Origin: Halomarinibacterium sp041392125
GTDB taxonomy: Bacteria > Bacteroidota > Bacteroidia > Flavobacteriales > Flavobacteriaceae
Assembly (NCBI GenBank): GCA_041392125.1
Contig: JAWKMR010000006.1
Span: forward strand, 124,001 to 188,000
DNA length: 64,000 nucleotides
Direction: 5' to 3'
A program made the position numbers and the translations under genes. Shown here piece after piece: positions 34,373 through 43,796 of the stretch (positions are counted from its first letter, which is position 1; every line of letters begins with the position of its first letter). The notes beneath the pieces are model-generated. The model ran no database searches. It was not told the DNA's origin and was given only the letters and a program-made list of their open reading frames with translations.

Positions 34373-37300
34373 ATGATGAAAAGAACTATTTTTCTTCCTC
34401 TATTATTGTTTGTTACGTTTTTGTCTTTGGGGCAATCCAAAGATGTTGTTCTTTATTGGGAGGTGCCAAAGGCAGACTCAAAAAAAACCGAAACAACACA
34501 AGAAAAAAAAGATAAGCTACTTTCCTACCTCAACTTGCAACTTGAAGGGGATACCATAATTTTTAACAAAAATTGGCTCGATCAAGGTTTTGCTAATCCT
34601 TCAACTGCAAGTGTAACAAACCTTAAATGGGGAACCCTTTCTTCCGAAGAACTTAAAAAAATAAACAAAGAAAAGGTTCCTTCTCGTTTAGAGTATTCTT
34701 TAAGCAGTGGATTTGCTAGAGAACTTATTTACACCAATATTGCAATTTCTCCAGTTGTAAAGAGGAATGGCCAATATCAAAAACTGCTTTCTTTCACGAT
34801 TAACTATAGCTATGGCAGACCCCCTGAATCATCATATAGAATGGTTGTGAGTAATTCTGTTTTGGCAACCGGAGATTGGTTTAAATTTAAAATTGATAAA
34901 ACCGGAGTCTATAAAGTAGACAAAAACTTCTTAAATAGTTTAGGAATGAATACCGATGGTATTAATCCAAGAAATCTAAAAATTTATGGACATGGTGGCA
35001 AACCGCTGCCTTTTCTAAACGAAGACAACTTAATGTTCGATCTCCCTGAAAATGCTATTCAAGTTGTTGGGGAAGAAGATGGAAGTTTTGACAATGGCGA
35101 TTATATCCTTTTTTATGGAAAGGGAAATTTTGGTTATGATCAAGAAAATAACACCAATCTTAACCCTTATAGCGATGAAACGTATTATTTTGTTACAGTG
35201 GGAGATACCCCTGGATTAAGAGTACAGCCCATGGTAGAACCTTCCGGAAATGTAACCCATGTGATAACCACCTTTAATGATTTTCAATTTTTTGAAGAAG
35301 ACGACTTTAGTCCGGCTAAAGTAGGAAGGCAATGGTATGGTAATAGGTTTGACATTGAAAATGAGCAAAGTTTCGAATTTAATTTTCCCAATATTACTTC
35401 AGGGTCTTCCTTAACAATAAGATTTAAGGTTGCTGCTGCATCAGAAGTTTCTACAAGCATGGCGGCTTCAATTAACGGAGCAAGTATAGATCCTTTTGTT
35501 TTTGGTGCTATAAATAGCCCTGTATTGCTTTCAGATAGAGAGCGCATTGTGGAAGTGCCGGCTTCTAGTGAGTCGGTTACTGTAAATCTCTCATATAATA
35601 ATGCGGGCAATCCTTCCGGGGTAGGATATTTAGATTATATTTTGATTGATGCCACCCGGAATTTGCAAGGAACTGGAGAACAATTATCTTTTCGAAAAAG
35701 TAATGTGGCTAACCTTAGTGGCGTAGGAGAATATCAAATTTCTAACGCCAGTGCTTTTTCTCAAGTTTGGGACGTAACCAATCCCAAAAGTATTTCAACT
35801 AAAGTGAATGAAGGAAATAATTCTACCATAACAGTTAAAGCTACATTGGTTTTGGGAGAGGTAAGGGAATATGTAGCCCTAAATCCAAACGATTACTACA
35901 TTCCTACTAAAGCCTCTATTTCTCATGTTCCTAACCAAAATCTTAAGGGGTCTATATTTAAAGATGCATCTGGAGGCTTTAAAGATGTGGACTATATTAT
36001 TATTGCACCACCAATTTTAATTCAGCCGGCATTGCGTTTGGCTAATCATCATAAAACTATAACAGGACTTAATACAAAAGTAGTAACAACAGATAAAATT
36101 TATAATGAGTTTAGTTCGGGAATTCAAGATATTAGTGCCATTCGAAATTTTATAAGATATGTATATGAAAATGCATCAACTATTGATAAAAGGTTAAAAT
36201 ATGTGTGTTTGTTCGGAGATACTTCGGTAGATTATAAAAACCGATTACCAGGCAATAATAATATGGTGCCTACTTTTCATACCAGGGCTAGTACCAGTAC
36301 ATATGCTTCCTATATGTCTGATGATTTTTTTGGGTTTATGGACCCCTTGGAAGGCACCATGAATTCTAACCATACACTGGATATTGCGATAGGTCGAATT
36401 TTAGCAGATAATGTCTCTTTAGCAAATGATATGGTCAATAAGATTGAAGACTACAGTTCTAAAGCAGCCTATGGGAATTGGCGGAATAATTTTGTTTTAA
36501 TATCTGATGATGTTGATGAAGCATATGAATATCAATCGCTTGAGGTTGCCTTGGACGCAATAGGGGATCAAATTACTGAAGAAAAACCTTATGTTAATGT
36601 TCGAAAAATACACAGTGATGCTTTCCAACAAGAAACTTCAGCTGGTGGAAACCGATATCCTGCAGTAAATGATGCCATTGCACAAGGCTTGGAAGTAGGC
36701 TCTTTAATTACCAATTATTTGGGACACGGAGGTGAAGATGGCTTGGCAAAGGAATTTATTTTCACAAAAGGAATGGCAGAGGAATTACAAAATACTCATA
36801 AATATACCTGTTTGGTCACGGCCACCTGCGAGTTTACGAGATTTGACAATCCGCTACGTATTACAGGAGGTGAGCTAACTTATTGGAATAAAAATGGAGG
36901 AGCCATCTGTTTAATATCTACTACCCGCTCTATAAGTGTTACAACGGCAATCGAATTCAACCCAATTATTTCTCAGTACTTATTTGGCTTTGGGCAAGAA
37001 ACACCACTACCCCCCGCTGAAGGATTACGACTTGCCAAAAACGACCTTGAGAGACTGGATGAATTTGTAGTTTTCTTTATAGGAGACCCGGCATTACCAT
37101 TGGCATTTCCAAAACAGCGTATTCGTATAACAACTCTTAACGATGTACCAATTTCGCAATCCACCGATGTTTTAAAAGCGCTTAGTAGAGTGAAATTTGG
37201 TGGCGAAGTTTTGGACCCCCAAGGAAATTTAATTACCAATTACAATGGAGTACTTCAAGCCAAAGTATTTGATAAAGATGTTCAAAGACAAACGCTGGGT

Positions 37301-38215
37301 AATGATGGAGTAACAGGTGCAAATAATCAATTACTCATTTTAGATTTTAAAACGCTAGGTGAAGTTTTATTCAATGGCCAAGCGACAATTACCAACGGAA
37401 AATTTGAATTTGAATTTGTCGTCCCAAGGGATATACAAATTCCTGTAGGTAATGGAAAAGTAAGTTTATATGCCGAGAGAAATGGTGTTTTGGAGGATCA
37501 AACCGGATACAATTTAGATATTCTTGTGGGAGGAATTGATGAAAATGCTCCCAGCGATACACAAGGGCCCAACATTCAATTATTTATGAATGATGAATCT
37601 TTTGTCTCCGGTGGAATTACCAACGATTCACCTATTTTAATTACCAAGTTGGAAGATGAAAACGGTATTAATACCGCCAGTGGGATAGGACATGATCTTA
37701 TTGCAATTCTGGATGGAGACGAAGCAAACCCTTTTGTGATGAATGAATTTTACCTTGCCGATGTAGATGATTATACCAAAGGGAAAGCCAATTATAAATT
37801 TAGAGACCTTGAAGAGGGATTACATACACTTACCGTAAAAGCTTGGGATGTATACAACAATTCGTCTACGACCGAAATACAATTTGTAGTGGCAGGAGAC
37901 GATAAATTGAAAATTGAACGAGTATTAAACTATCCCAATCCTTTTGTAAATTATACCGAATTTTGGTTCAATCATAACCGCCCTTTTGAGCCTCTCGAAG
38001 TCCAAGTACAAGTTTTTACCGTAACCGGAAAAGTAGTATGGACTCGCAATCAAATTGTAAATACCGATGGCTTTTTATCTCGCGACATTGTTTGGGATGG
38101 TAAAGATGATTTTGGCGATAAAATTGGAAAAGGAGTTTATGTCTACAAGCTTACTGTTAAATCTACACTAACCGGAAACAAGGTTGAAAAATTTGAAAAA
38201 CTGGTTATCCTTTAA
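34373..38215 (+). CDS. porU: Type IX secretion system sortase PorU
   Basis: PorU is the cell-surface protease that removes the C-terminal signal of T9SS cargo and attaches the cargo to lipopolysaccharide. At 1280 residues the length is normal. A signal peptide (LLLFVTFLSLGQS) precedes a long beta-rich region, then a gingipain (C25) catalytic domain at about 540-920 with His785 (YLGHGGEDG) and Cys819 (TATCEFTRF). The C-terminal 90 residues form a CTD-like fold (NYPNPFVNYTEFWF). Its partner porV follows by 34 bases. Two likely cargo proteins lie at 21.2 and 27.1 kb. Confidence 0.96.
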   Translation: MMKRTIFLPLLLFVTFLSLGQSKDVVLYWEVPKADSKKTETTQEKKDKLLSYLNLQLEGDTIIFNKNWLDQGFANPSTASVTNLKWGTLSSEELKKINKEKVPSRLEYSLSSGFARELIYTNIAISPVVKRNGQYQKLLSFTINYSYGRPPESSYRMVVSNSVLATGDWFKFKIDKTGVYKVDKNFLNSLGMNTDGINPRNLKIYGHGGKPLPFLNEDNLMFDLPENAIQVVGEEDGSFDNGDYILFYGKGNFGYDQENNTNLNPYSDETYYFVTVGDTPGLRVQPMVEPSGNVTHVITTFNDFQFFEEDDFSPAKVGRQWYGNRFDIENEQSFEFNFPNITSGSSLTIRFKVAAASEVSTSMAASINGASIDPFVFGAINSPVLLSDRERIVEVPASSESVTVNLSYNNAGNPSGVGYLDYILIDATRNLQGTGEQLSFRKSNVANLSGVGEYQISNASAFSQVWDVTNPKSISTKVNEGNNSTITVKATLVLGEVREYVALNPNDYYIPTKASISHVPNQNLKGSIFKDASGGFKDVDYIIIAPPILIQPALRLANHHKTITGLNTKVVTTDKIYNEFSSGIQDISAIRNFIRYVYENASTIDKRLKYVCLFGDTSVDYKNRLPGNNNMVPTFHTRASTSTYASYMSDDFFGFMDPLEGTMNSNHTLDIAIGRILADNVSLANDMVNKIEDYSSKAAYGNWRNNFVLISDDVDEAYEYQSLEVALDAIGDQITEEKPYVNVRKIHSDAFQQETSAGGNRYPAVNDAIAQGLEVGSLITNYLGHGGEDGLAKEFIFTKGMAEELQNTHKYTCLVTATCEFTRFDNPLRITGGELTYWNKNGGAICLISTTRSISVTTAIEFNPIISQYLFGFGQETPLPPAEGLRLAKNDLERLDEFVVFFIGDPALPLAFPKQRIRITTLNDVPISQSTDVLKALSRVKFGGEVLDPQGNLITNYNGVLQAKVFDKDVQRQTLGNDGVTGANNQLLILDFKTLGEVLFNGQATITNGKFEFEFVVPRDIQIPVGNGKVSLYAERNGVLEDQTGYNLDILVGGIDENAPSDTQGPNIQLFMNDESFVSGGITNDSPILITKLEDENGINTASGIGHDLIAILDGDEANPFVMNEFYLADVDDYTKGKANYKFRDLEEGLHTLTVKAWDVYNNSSTTEIQFVVAGDDKLKIERVLNYPNPFVNYTEFWFNHNRPFEPLEVQVQVFTVTGKVVWTRNQIVNTDGFLSRDIVWDGKDDFGDKIGKGVYVYKLTVKSTLTGNKVEKFEKLVIL

Positions 38216-38225
38216 AAATTAAAAT

Positions 38226-38233
38226 TATATTTG
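38226..38233 (+). promoter_or_regulatory. Possible -7 element upstream of porV
   Basis: TATATTTG matches TAnnTTTG 16 bases before the porV ATG and 10 after the porU stop; it suggests porV can be transcribed separately. No -33 match at standard spacing. Confidence 0.4.
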
Positions 38234-38249
38234 TTAAAATTTAGACCTC

Positions 38250-39398
38250 ATGAAGAAACTTTTTGTTTTTACTTTATTTTCATTAATCACAATCAATTTA
38301 TTCAGCCAGTCGGGAGATAGAGTTATTACAACTGGCGTGCCCTTTTTGCTAATCGCAGCAGATTCACGTGCAGCAGGAATGGGAGATATTGGTGTAGCAT
38401 CTTCAGCGGATGCTTTTTCACAACAATGGAATCCAGCAAAATATGCCTTTGCTATATCAAAACAAGGTGTGGGAGTTAACTATACACCCTACTTAAGTAA
38501 CTTGGTTAACGATATTTTTCTCGGAAACCTTACCTATTATAATAGGATAAATGAGCGAAGTGCTGTGGCTGGAAGTTTTCGATATTTCAGTTTAGGAGAT
38601 ATTGAGTTGCGAGAAACTGCAGAACAAATTCCATTGATACAAAGCCCAAATGAAATGACAATAGATGTGTCTTATGCACTTAGATTGAGTGATAGATTTT
38701 CAATGGCCGTAGCAGGAAGATATTTAAGATCAGATCTTAAAATTCAGGCTTCTTCTGAAGATGCTTCTGCTGCCGGTTCTTTTGCAGTGGATGTGGCAGG
38801 ATATTACCAAAGTGAGGAAATTGCTTACAACGATTTTGATGGTCGTTGGAGAGCCGGTTTTAATATTTCAAACATTGGCCCTAAACTAAAGTATGATGAA
38901 GCTGGACAAGAAAATAACCTTCCAACGAATCTAGCTCTTGGAGCCGGTTTCGATTTTATTCTTGATGAATATAACAAAGTGGGGGTAAATACCCAAATTA
39001 ATAAATTATTAGTTCCTACTCCTCAAGATTTTGATGGCGATGGCGATATTGATGCAGATGATGCCCAAGAATATGAAAGTATTAGTTTTGTTTCCGGTAT
39101 ATTCAAATCTTTTGGTGATGCTCCGGACGGTTTTGGAGAAGAATTAAAAGAAGTTACCTGGGCCTTAGGGGCAGAGTATTGGTACCAAGATGTATTTGCT
39201 TTCCGTACAGGATATTTCAATGAGAGTGATGAAAAAGGATCTAGAAAATTTCTATCCTTAGGAGCTGGATTTAAATACACTGCCATTAATATTGATATTT
39301 CCTATTTATTCTCCACTTCAAAAGTGAGAAGCCCATTAGAAGGTACCCTTCGCTTTGGTCTTACCTTTAGCTTTGGAGATGAATACGACGAATATTAG
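38250..39398 (+). CDS. porV: Type IX secretion outer-membrane shuttle PorV
   Basis: PorV is a 14-strand outer-membrane barrel that carries cargo from the T9SS translocon (SprA) to PorU. The 382-residue protein has a signal peptide ending NLFSQ, then GVPFLLIAADSRAAGMGDIGVASS, a hallmark of the family, QQWNPAKYAF, and a C-terminal strand GTLRFGLTFSFGDEYDEY. It follows porU closely. Confidence 0.96.
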   Translation: MKKLFVFTLFSLITINLFSQSGDRVITTGVPFLLIAADSRAAGMGDIGVASSADAFSQQWNPAKYAFAISKQGVGVNYTPYLSNLVNDIFLGNLTYYNRINERSAVAGSFRYFSLGDIELRETAEQIPLIQSPNEMTIDVSYALRLSDRFSMAVAGRYLRSDLKIQASSEDASAAGSFAVDVAGYYQSEEIAYNDFDGRWRAGFNISNIGPKLKYDEAGQENNLPTNLALGAGFDFILDEYNKVGVNTQINKLLVPTPQDFDGDGDIDADDAQEYESISFVSGIFKSFGDAPDGFGEELKEVTWALGAEYWYQDVFAFRTGYFNESDEKGSRKFLSLGAGFKYTAINIDISYLFSTSKVRSPLEGTLRFGLTFSFGDEYDEY

Positions 39399-39404
39399 TA
39401 TGTT

Positions 39405-39887
39405 GTGAAACACTTAAAAATCGAAACAACCCTGAAGGTATATGATTTTCTATCAGAACTTCCGGAGGAAATTCAAAAATTAATGAATAAGGCGCATGAG
39501 GCTCGTAAAAAAGCATATGCGCCTTATTCGCATTTTAATGTAGGGGCTGCTATATTACTTGAAAATGGAACTATTGTTCAAGGTAATAATCAGGAGAATG
39601 CAGCATTCCCCTCAGGACTTTGTGCAGAACGGGTAGCCACTTTTCATGCAGGGGCAACATTTCCTAAAGTACCCTTTAAAGCATTAGCTATTACAGCCGG
39701 CTCTATTAAAAATGTAAATGAGACTCCTATTCCTCCTTGTGGTGCTTGCAGGCAATCGCTTGCAGAATATGAGGTGAATCAAAAAAAGCCTATTGAAATA
39801 TTCTTTATGGGTGAAAAGGGAAAAGTAGTGAAGGCCACTTCTGTTAAAAGTTTACTTCCATTGGTATTTGATAGTTCTTACCTGTAA
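39405..39887 (+). CDS. cdd: Cytidine deaminase
   Basis: Cdd converts cytidine and deoxycytidine to uridine forms for pyrimidine salvage. The 160-residue protein has HFNVGAAILLENG, then the zinc/catalytic motif CAERVATFHAG (the E is the proton shuttle) and the PPCGACRQSLAEY zinc motif. The first usable start is GTG at 39405, 6 bases after the porV stop; a nearby ATG (39400) reads straight into a stop. Co-transcription with porV is likely. Confidence 0.95.
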   Translation: MKHLKIETTLKVYDFLSELPEEIQKLMNKAHEARKKAYAPYSHFNVGAAILLENGTIVQGNNQENAAFPSGLCAERVATFHAGATFPKVPFKALAITAGSIKNVNETPIPPCGACRQSLAEYEVNQKKPIEIFFMGEKGKVVKATSVKSLLPLVFDSSYL

Positions 39888-39966
39888 TTCTTCAGAAAAA
39901 AGCCACCCTAAAACGATTTCGTTTCTTTTTATTAAAATTGAAGTTTTATAGAAGTTTCAAATAACG

Positions 39967-39974
39967 TATTTTTG
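39967..39974 (+). promoter_or_regulatory. -7 element upstream of pdhA
   Basis: TATTTTTG matches TAnnTTTG in the 129-base gap after cdd. It starts 50 bases before the pdhA ATG, giving a leader of about 35 bases. No -33 box at standard spacing. Confidence 0.45.
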
Positions 39975-40016
39975 TTTTCACTATTTGTTATTCAGAAGTA
40001 TTAGCAATTAAACTCA

Positions 40017-41015
40017 ATGAAGAAAATAACCAAAGAAACCTACCTTAAATGGTATGAGAATATGCTGTTCTGGCGTAAGTTTGAAGATAAACTGGCACAG
40101 GTATATATCAATCAAAAAGTACGTGGATTCCTCCATTTGTACAATGGACAAGAAGCAGTTTTAGCCGGGGCATTACATGCCATGGATCTTTCCAAAGATA
40201 AAATGATTACCGCCTATCGAAATCACCCACAACCTATAGGGATGGGGGTCGATCCTAAAAAGGTTATGGCAGAATTGTACGGAAAAGGTACCGGTACCTC
40301 CCAAGGTTTGGGGGGCTCTATGCATATCTTTTCAAAAGAACATCGGTTTTATGGCGGTCACGGAATTGTTGGAGGACAAATCCCTTTGGGAGCCGGATTG
40401 GCTTTTGCAGATAAATATAAAGGAAGTGATGCAGTAACACTCACTTTTATGGGAGATGGTGCCACGCGTCAAGGATCGTTACATGAAACCTTTAACCTAG
40501 CCATGCTTTGGAAACTGCCCGTGGTTTTTTGCGTGGAAAACAATGGCTATGCCATGGGAACTTCGGTAGCGCGTACAGCAAATCATACCGATATTTGGAA
40601 ATTAGGATTAGGCTACGAAATGCCTTGTCGTCCCGTAGATGGCATGAAGCCTGAAATAGTAGCGAAAGAATTGGATGAGGCCATTTCACGCGCCCGAAAA
40701 GGAGAAGGGCCTACCTTTTTAGAAATTAGAACCTATCGTTACCGTGGTCATTCCATGAGCGATGCACAGCATTATCGTACCAAGGAAGAAGTGGCAAAAA
40801 TGCAGGAGCAAGATCCTATTTCGTATGTATTGCATACCATTTATGAAAAGAAATGGGCCACCGAAAAAGAAATTGAGGTAATTGACAATCGGGTAAAAGA
40901 TTTGGTTACCGAATGTGAAGAATTTGCCGAAAACTCTCCCTGGCCGGAGAAAAATGTGATGTACGATACCGTTTACGAGCAAGAAGATTACCCATTTTTA
41001 CCACATAAATTATAA
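40017..41015 (+). CDS. pdhA: Pyruvate dehydrogenase E1 alpha subunit
   Basis: The alpha subunit binds thiamine diphosphate and starts pyruvate decarboxylation. The 332-residue protein shows the ThDP motif GDGATRQGSLHE...ENN, GGHGIVGGQIPLGAGLAFA, and phosphorylation-loop-like YRYRGHSMSDAQHYR. It is followed by pdhC after 3 bases. The E1 beta gene is not in the window. Confidence 0.96.
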   Translation: MKKITKETYLKWYENMLFWRKFEDKLAQVYINQKVRGFLHLYNGQEAVLAGALHAMDLSKDKMITAYRNHPQPIGMGVDPKKVMAELYGKGTGTSQGLGGSMHIFSKEHRFYGGHGIVGGQIPLGAGLAFADKYKGSDAVTLTFMGDGATRQGSLHETFNLAMLWKLPVVFCVENNGYAMGTSVARTANHTDIWKLGLGYEMPCRPVDGMKPEIVAKELDEAISRARKGEGPTFLEIRTYRYRGHSMSDAQHYRTKEEVAKMQEQDPISYVLHTIYEKKWATEKEIEVIDNRVKDLVTECEEFAENSPWPEKNVMYDTVYEQEDYPFLPHKL

Positions 41016-41018
41016 GCT

Positions 41019-42608
41019 ATGGCAGAAATAATTACGATGCCCCGTTTGAGCGATACCATGGAAGAAGGAACCGTGGCAAATTGGCTTAAAAAAGTGGGTG
41101 ACAAGGTAAAAGAAGGTGACATTTTAGCCGAAATTGAAACCGATAAAGCAACTATGGAATTTGAATCCTTTCATGAAGGAACATTGCTTCATATAGGTAT
41201 AAAAGAAGGCGAAACTGCAAAAGTAGATGCCCTTTTGGCTATTATTGGAAATGAAGGAGAAGATATTTCCGGATTACTGAGCGGAAATTCTGAAACTACT
41301 TCGGCAAGTAAACCGGAAGCAAAGAAAGAAGTAGCTGCCGAAAGTTCCTCATCTAGTAGATTACCTGATGGTGTTGAAATTATTACCATGCCTCGTTTGA
41401 GCGATACCATGGAAGAAGGAACCGTTGCTAGCTGGCTGAAAAAAGAGGGGGATAGTGTTCAAGAGGGAGATATTTTAGCAGAAATAGAAACCGATAAGGC
41501 TACCATGGAATTTGAATCTTTCTATAGTGGTACGCTGTTAAAAATTGGAATTAAAGAAGGGGAATCGGCTAAAGTGGATGCCCTGTTAGCTATTATTGGC
41601 CCTGCGGGAACAGATGTTTCTGGAATTTCAATGACTACTTCAAAACTTTCTGAAAAGAAAGTAGAAGTACCTCAAACTACGGAAGCTCCAAAAGAAGAAA
41701 AGAAAGAACTTAAAGTAGAAGCTAGATCGGTAACTTTAGCACCTGTTTCAACAAGCTCAGGCGGAAGAATATTTGCTTCTCCATTGGCAAAGAAAATAGC
41801 AGAAGAAAAGGGAATCAATTTAGCTTCTGTTAAAGGAACGGGGGAAAATGGGAGAATCATTAAAAGTGATATTGAGAATTATCAACCCGTTACCGGAGGG
41901 GGTCAAGCCTATATTCCCGCTGAGGTAGAAAGCTTTGATGAAGTGACCAATTCTCAAATGCGAAAAACCATTGCAAAACGCTTAGGAGAATCCAAATTTA
42001 CGGCACCGCATTACTACCTCACTATCGAATTGGATATGGATAATGCCATTGCATCCAGAAATGCCATTAATAGTGATCCCGATGTTAAAGTGTCCTTTAA
42101 CGATATGATTGTAAAAGCCTGCGCCATGGCATTACGTAAACACCCAAAAGTAAATAGTCAATGGGCAGGAGAGGTTACTAAAATTGCGAAGCATATTCAC
42201 GTAGGTGTTGCTGTTGCTGTTGACGATGGTCTATTGGTGCCAGTTTTGAAATTTACAGACCAAATGACCTTTTCCCAAATTGGTTCAGCGGTTAAAGAAT
42301 TGGCTGGTAAGGCGCGAAATAAAAAATTAACTCCAGATGAAATGCAAGGAAGCACCTTTACCGTTTCTAATCTTGGGATGTTTGGAATTAAAGAATTTAC
42401 TTCAATAATCAATCAACCCAATTCAGCTATTTTATCGGTGGGTGCTATTATACAAAAACCGGTAGTGAAAAATGGGGCCATTGCTATTGGAAATACGATG
42501 ACCGTTACTTTAGCCTGTGACCACAGGACGGTAGATGGAGCTACCGGAGCACAATTCTTACAAACCCTTCGGAATTATATCGAAAATCCGGTGACTATGT
42601 TTGTATAA
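41019..42608 (+). CDS. pdhC: Pyruvate dehydrogenase E2 (dihydrolipoyl acetyltransferase), two lipoyl domains
   Basis: E2 transfers the acetyl group to CoA. Domains in order over 529 residues: lipoyl domain at about 2-78 and a second at about 122-198, each with ETDKATMEFESF holding the lipoyl lysine; a linker; a peripheral-subunit binding domain at about 245-285 (FASPLAKKIAEEKGINL); then the catalytic domain at about 305-529 with the active-site DHRTVDGATGAQFL. The two lipoyl domains are near-identical and look like a tandem duplication. LipB at 0.5 kb would serve them. The palindromic repeat at 42612 begins 3 bases past the stop. Confidence 0.97.
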   Translation: MAEIITMPRLSDTMEEGTVANWLKKVGDKVKEGDILAEIETDKATMEFESFHEGTLLHIGIKEGETAKVDALLAIIGNEGEDISGLLSGNSETTSASKPEAKKEVAAESSSSSRLPDGVEIITMPRLSDTMEEGTVASWLKKEGDSVQEGDILAEIETDKATMEFESFYSGTLLKIGIKEGESAKVDALLAIIGPAGTDVSGISMTTSKLSEKKVEVPQTTEAPKEEKKELKVEARSVTLAPVSTSSGGRIFASPLAKKIAEEKGINLASVKGTGENGRIIKSDIENYQPVTGGGQAYIPAEVESFDEVTNSQMRKTIAKRLGESKFTAPHYYLTIELDMDNAIASRNAINSDPDVKVSFNDMIVKACAMALRKHPKVNSQWAGEVTKIAKHIHVGVAVAVDDGLLVPVLKFTDQMTFSQIGSAVKELAGKARNKKLTPDEMQGSTFTVSNLGMFGIKEFTSIINQPNSAILSVGAIIQKPVVKNGAIAIGNTMTVTLACDHRTVDGATGAQFLQTLRNYIENPVTMFV

Positions 42609-42611
42609 TAC

Positions 42612-42633
42612 ATTCCTGCGAAGGCAGGAATCT
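42612..42633 (+). repeat. Solo GIY-YIG-type palindromic repeat
   Basis: ATTCCTGC (42612-42619) and GCAGGAAT (42624-42631) form a perfect 8-bp hairpin with loop GAAG, then tail ATCT. It matches the repeats bracketing the GIY-YIG segment at 44.4-44.8 kb. It lies just past the pdhC stop and may also act as a transcript-end hairpin; there is no T-run. Confidence 0.85.
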
Positions 42634-42718
42634 AAGAGCAAAAATGGTTTTGATTTTAACTTTAGAATCCCATTACTTTCAGAAAATGAAACTAATGGGA
42701 TTTGTGTATCTTTAAAGT

Positions 42719-43402
42719 ATGAATAAAAACATTGTTATTACCGGAACCAGCCGTGGTATTGGCTACGAACTAGTGGCATTATTTACCGATGCTGGCCATA
42801 ACGTATTGGCACTTTCGAGAAATGAAGTTCCTATTTCGGGATTGGATATTTCTAATTGTTATTGCATGCCTTGTGATATTACCAGTGCTTCCGACTTAAA
42901 AAAAGTATCTCAATTTCTTTCAACTCAATGGAAACAGGTGGATATTTTGATTAATAATTCAGGCTATTTGGTGAATAAACCCTTTACAATGTTATCTAAA
43001 GAAGATTTCCAAGAAGCTTTCGATGTGAATGTTTTTGGTGCTGCAGCCATGACTCAAACCGTGCTTCCGTTTATGAGAAAAGAAGGTCATGTGGTTAATA
43101 TAAGTAGTATGGGAGGAATTCAAGGGAGTGCCAAATTTCCTGGACTGTCAGCATATAGTAGTAGCAAAGGAGCTTTAATTACTCTAACCGAAGTATTAGC
43201 CGAAGAGTATAAAGAAACGGGGCCCTCTTTTAATGCGCTGGCATTGGGAGCGGTTCAAACCGAAATGTTGGAAGAAGCCTTTCCCGGGTATAAAGCACCT
43301 TTAACTGCAAAAGAAATGGGTAAGTATATTATGGATTTTGCACTAAAAGGTAATCAATTTTACAATGGAAAAATACTACAAGTTTCCAAAACCACACCCT
43401 AA
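42719..43402 (+). CDS. Short-chain dehydrogenase/reductase
   Basis: A 227-residue SDR. Rossmann motif TGTSRGIGYELVALF, NNSGYLVNKPF (NAG-type region), and catalytic Ser/Tyr/Lys in VNISSMGGIQ and LSAYSSSKGALITL. These are cytosolic NAD(P)-dependent oxidoreductases; the substrate is not evident. A -7-like TATCTTTA lies 5-12 bases upstream. Its TAA overlaps the next gene's ATG by 1 base, so they are coupled. Confidence 0.92.
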   Translation: MNKNIVITGTSRGIGYELVALFTDAGHNVLALSRNEVPISGLDISNCYCMPCDITSASDLKKVSQFLSTQWKQVDILINNSGYLVNKPFTMLSKEDFQEAFDVNVFGAAAMTQTVLPFMRKEGHVVNISSMGGIQGSAKFPGLSAYSSSKGALITLTEVLAEEYKETGPSFNALALGAVQTEMLEEAFPGYKAPLTAKEMGKYIMDFALKGNQFYNGKILQVSKTTP

Positions 43403-43785
43403 TGAATAGTATCAAGGATGCCACTTTTCATTCCCTTCGTGCTTTTATTGGTGCAAAAAATTATGCGCTTTCCAAAGAGTTTTACACCGATTTGGGTTTT
43501 GAAATAATTGAGATAGATTCACAAATGTGTTTAATACAAGTTAAAGACAACCTCTGTTTTTACTTACAAAATGCCTATGTAAAGGATTGGATAAACAATT
43601 CGATGCTGTTTTTAGAGGTAGAAGATTTAGATAAATATTACCAATGGATTCTTGATAAGAAACTTCCCAATAAATTTAAAACAGTTCGTATTACTGAAAT
43701 TAGAGATGAACACTGGGGAAGGGAATTTTTTATGCACGATCCTTCGGGGGTATTATGGCATTTTGGAAATTTTAATAAGTTATAA
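43402..43785 (+). CDS. VOC (glyoxalase/bleomycin-resistance) family protein
   Basis: A 127-residue single VOC module: LRAFIGAKNYALSKEFYTDLGFEI, and DHW-type EHWGREFFMHDPSGVLWHFG at the C-terminus, typical of the metal-binding beta-alpha-beta-beta-beta fold. The family includes glyoxalases, dioxygenases and drug-binding proteins; which applies is not visible. It overlaps the SDR by 1 base and ends 11 bases before the SprT-like gene. Confidence 0.88.
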   Translation: MNSIKDATFHSLRAFIGAKNYALSKEFYTDLGFEIIEIDSQMCLIQVKDNLCFYLQNAYVKDWINNSMLFLEVEDLDKYYQWILDKKLPNKFKTVRITEIRDEHWGREFFMHDPSGVLWHFGNFNKL

Positions 43786-43796
43786 CGAATACTGTT

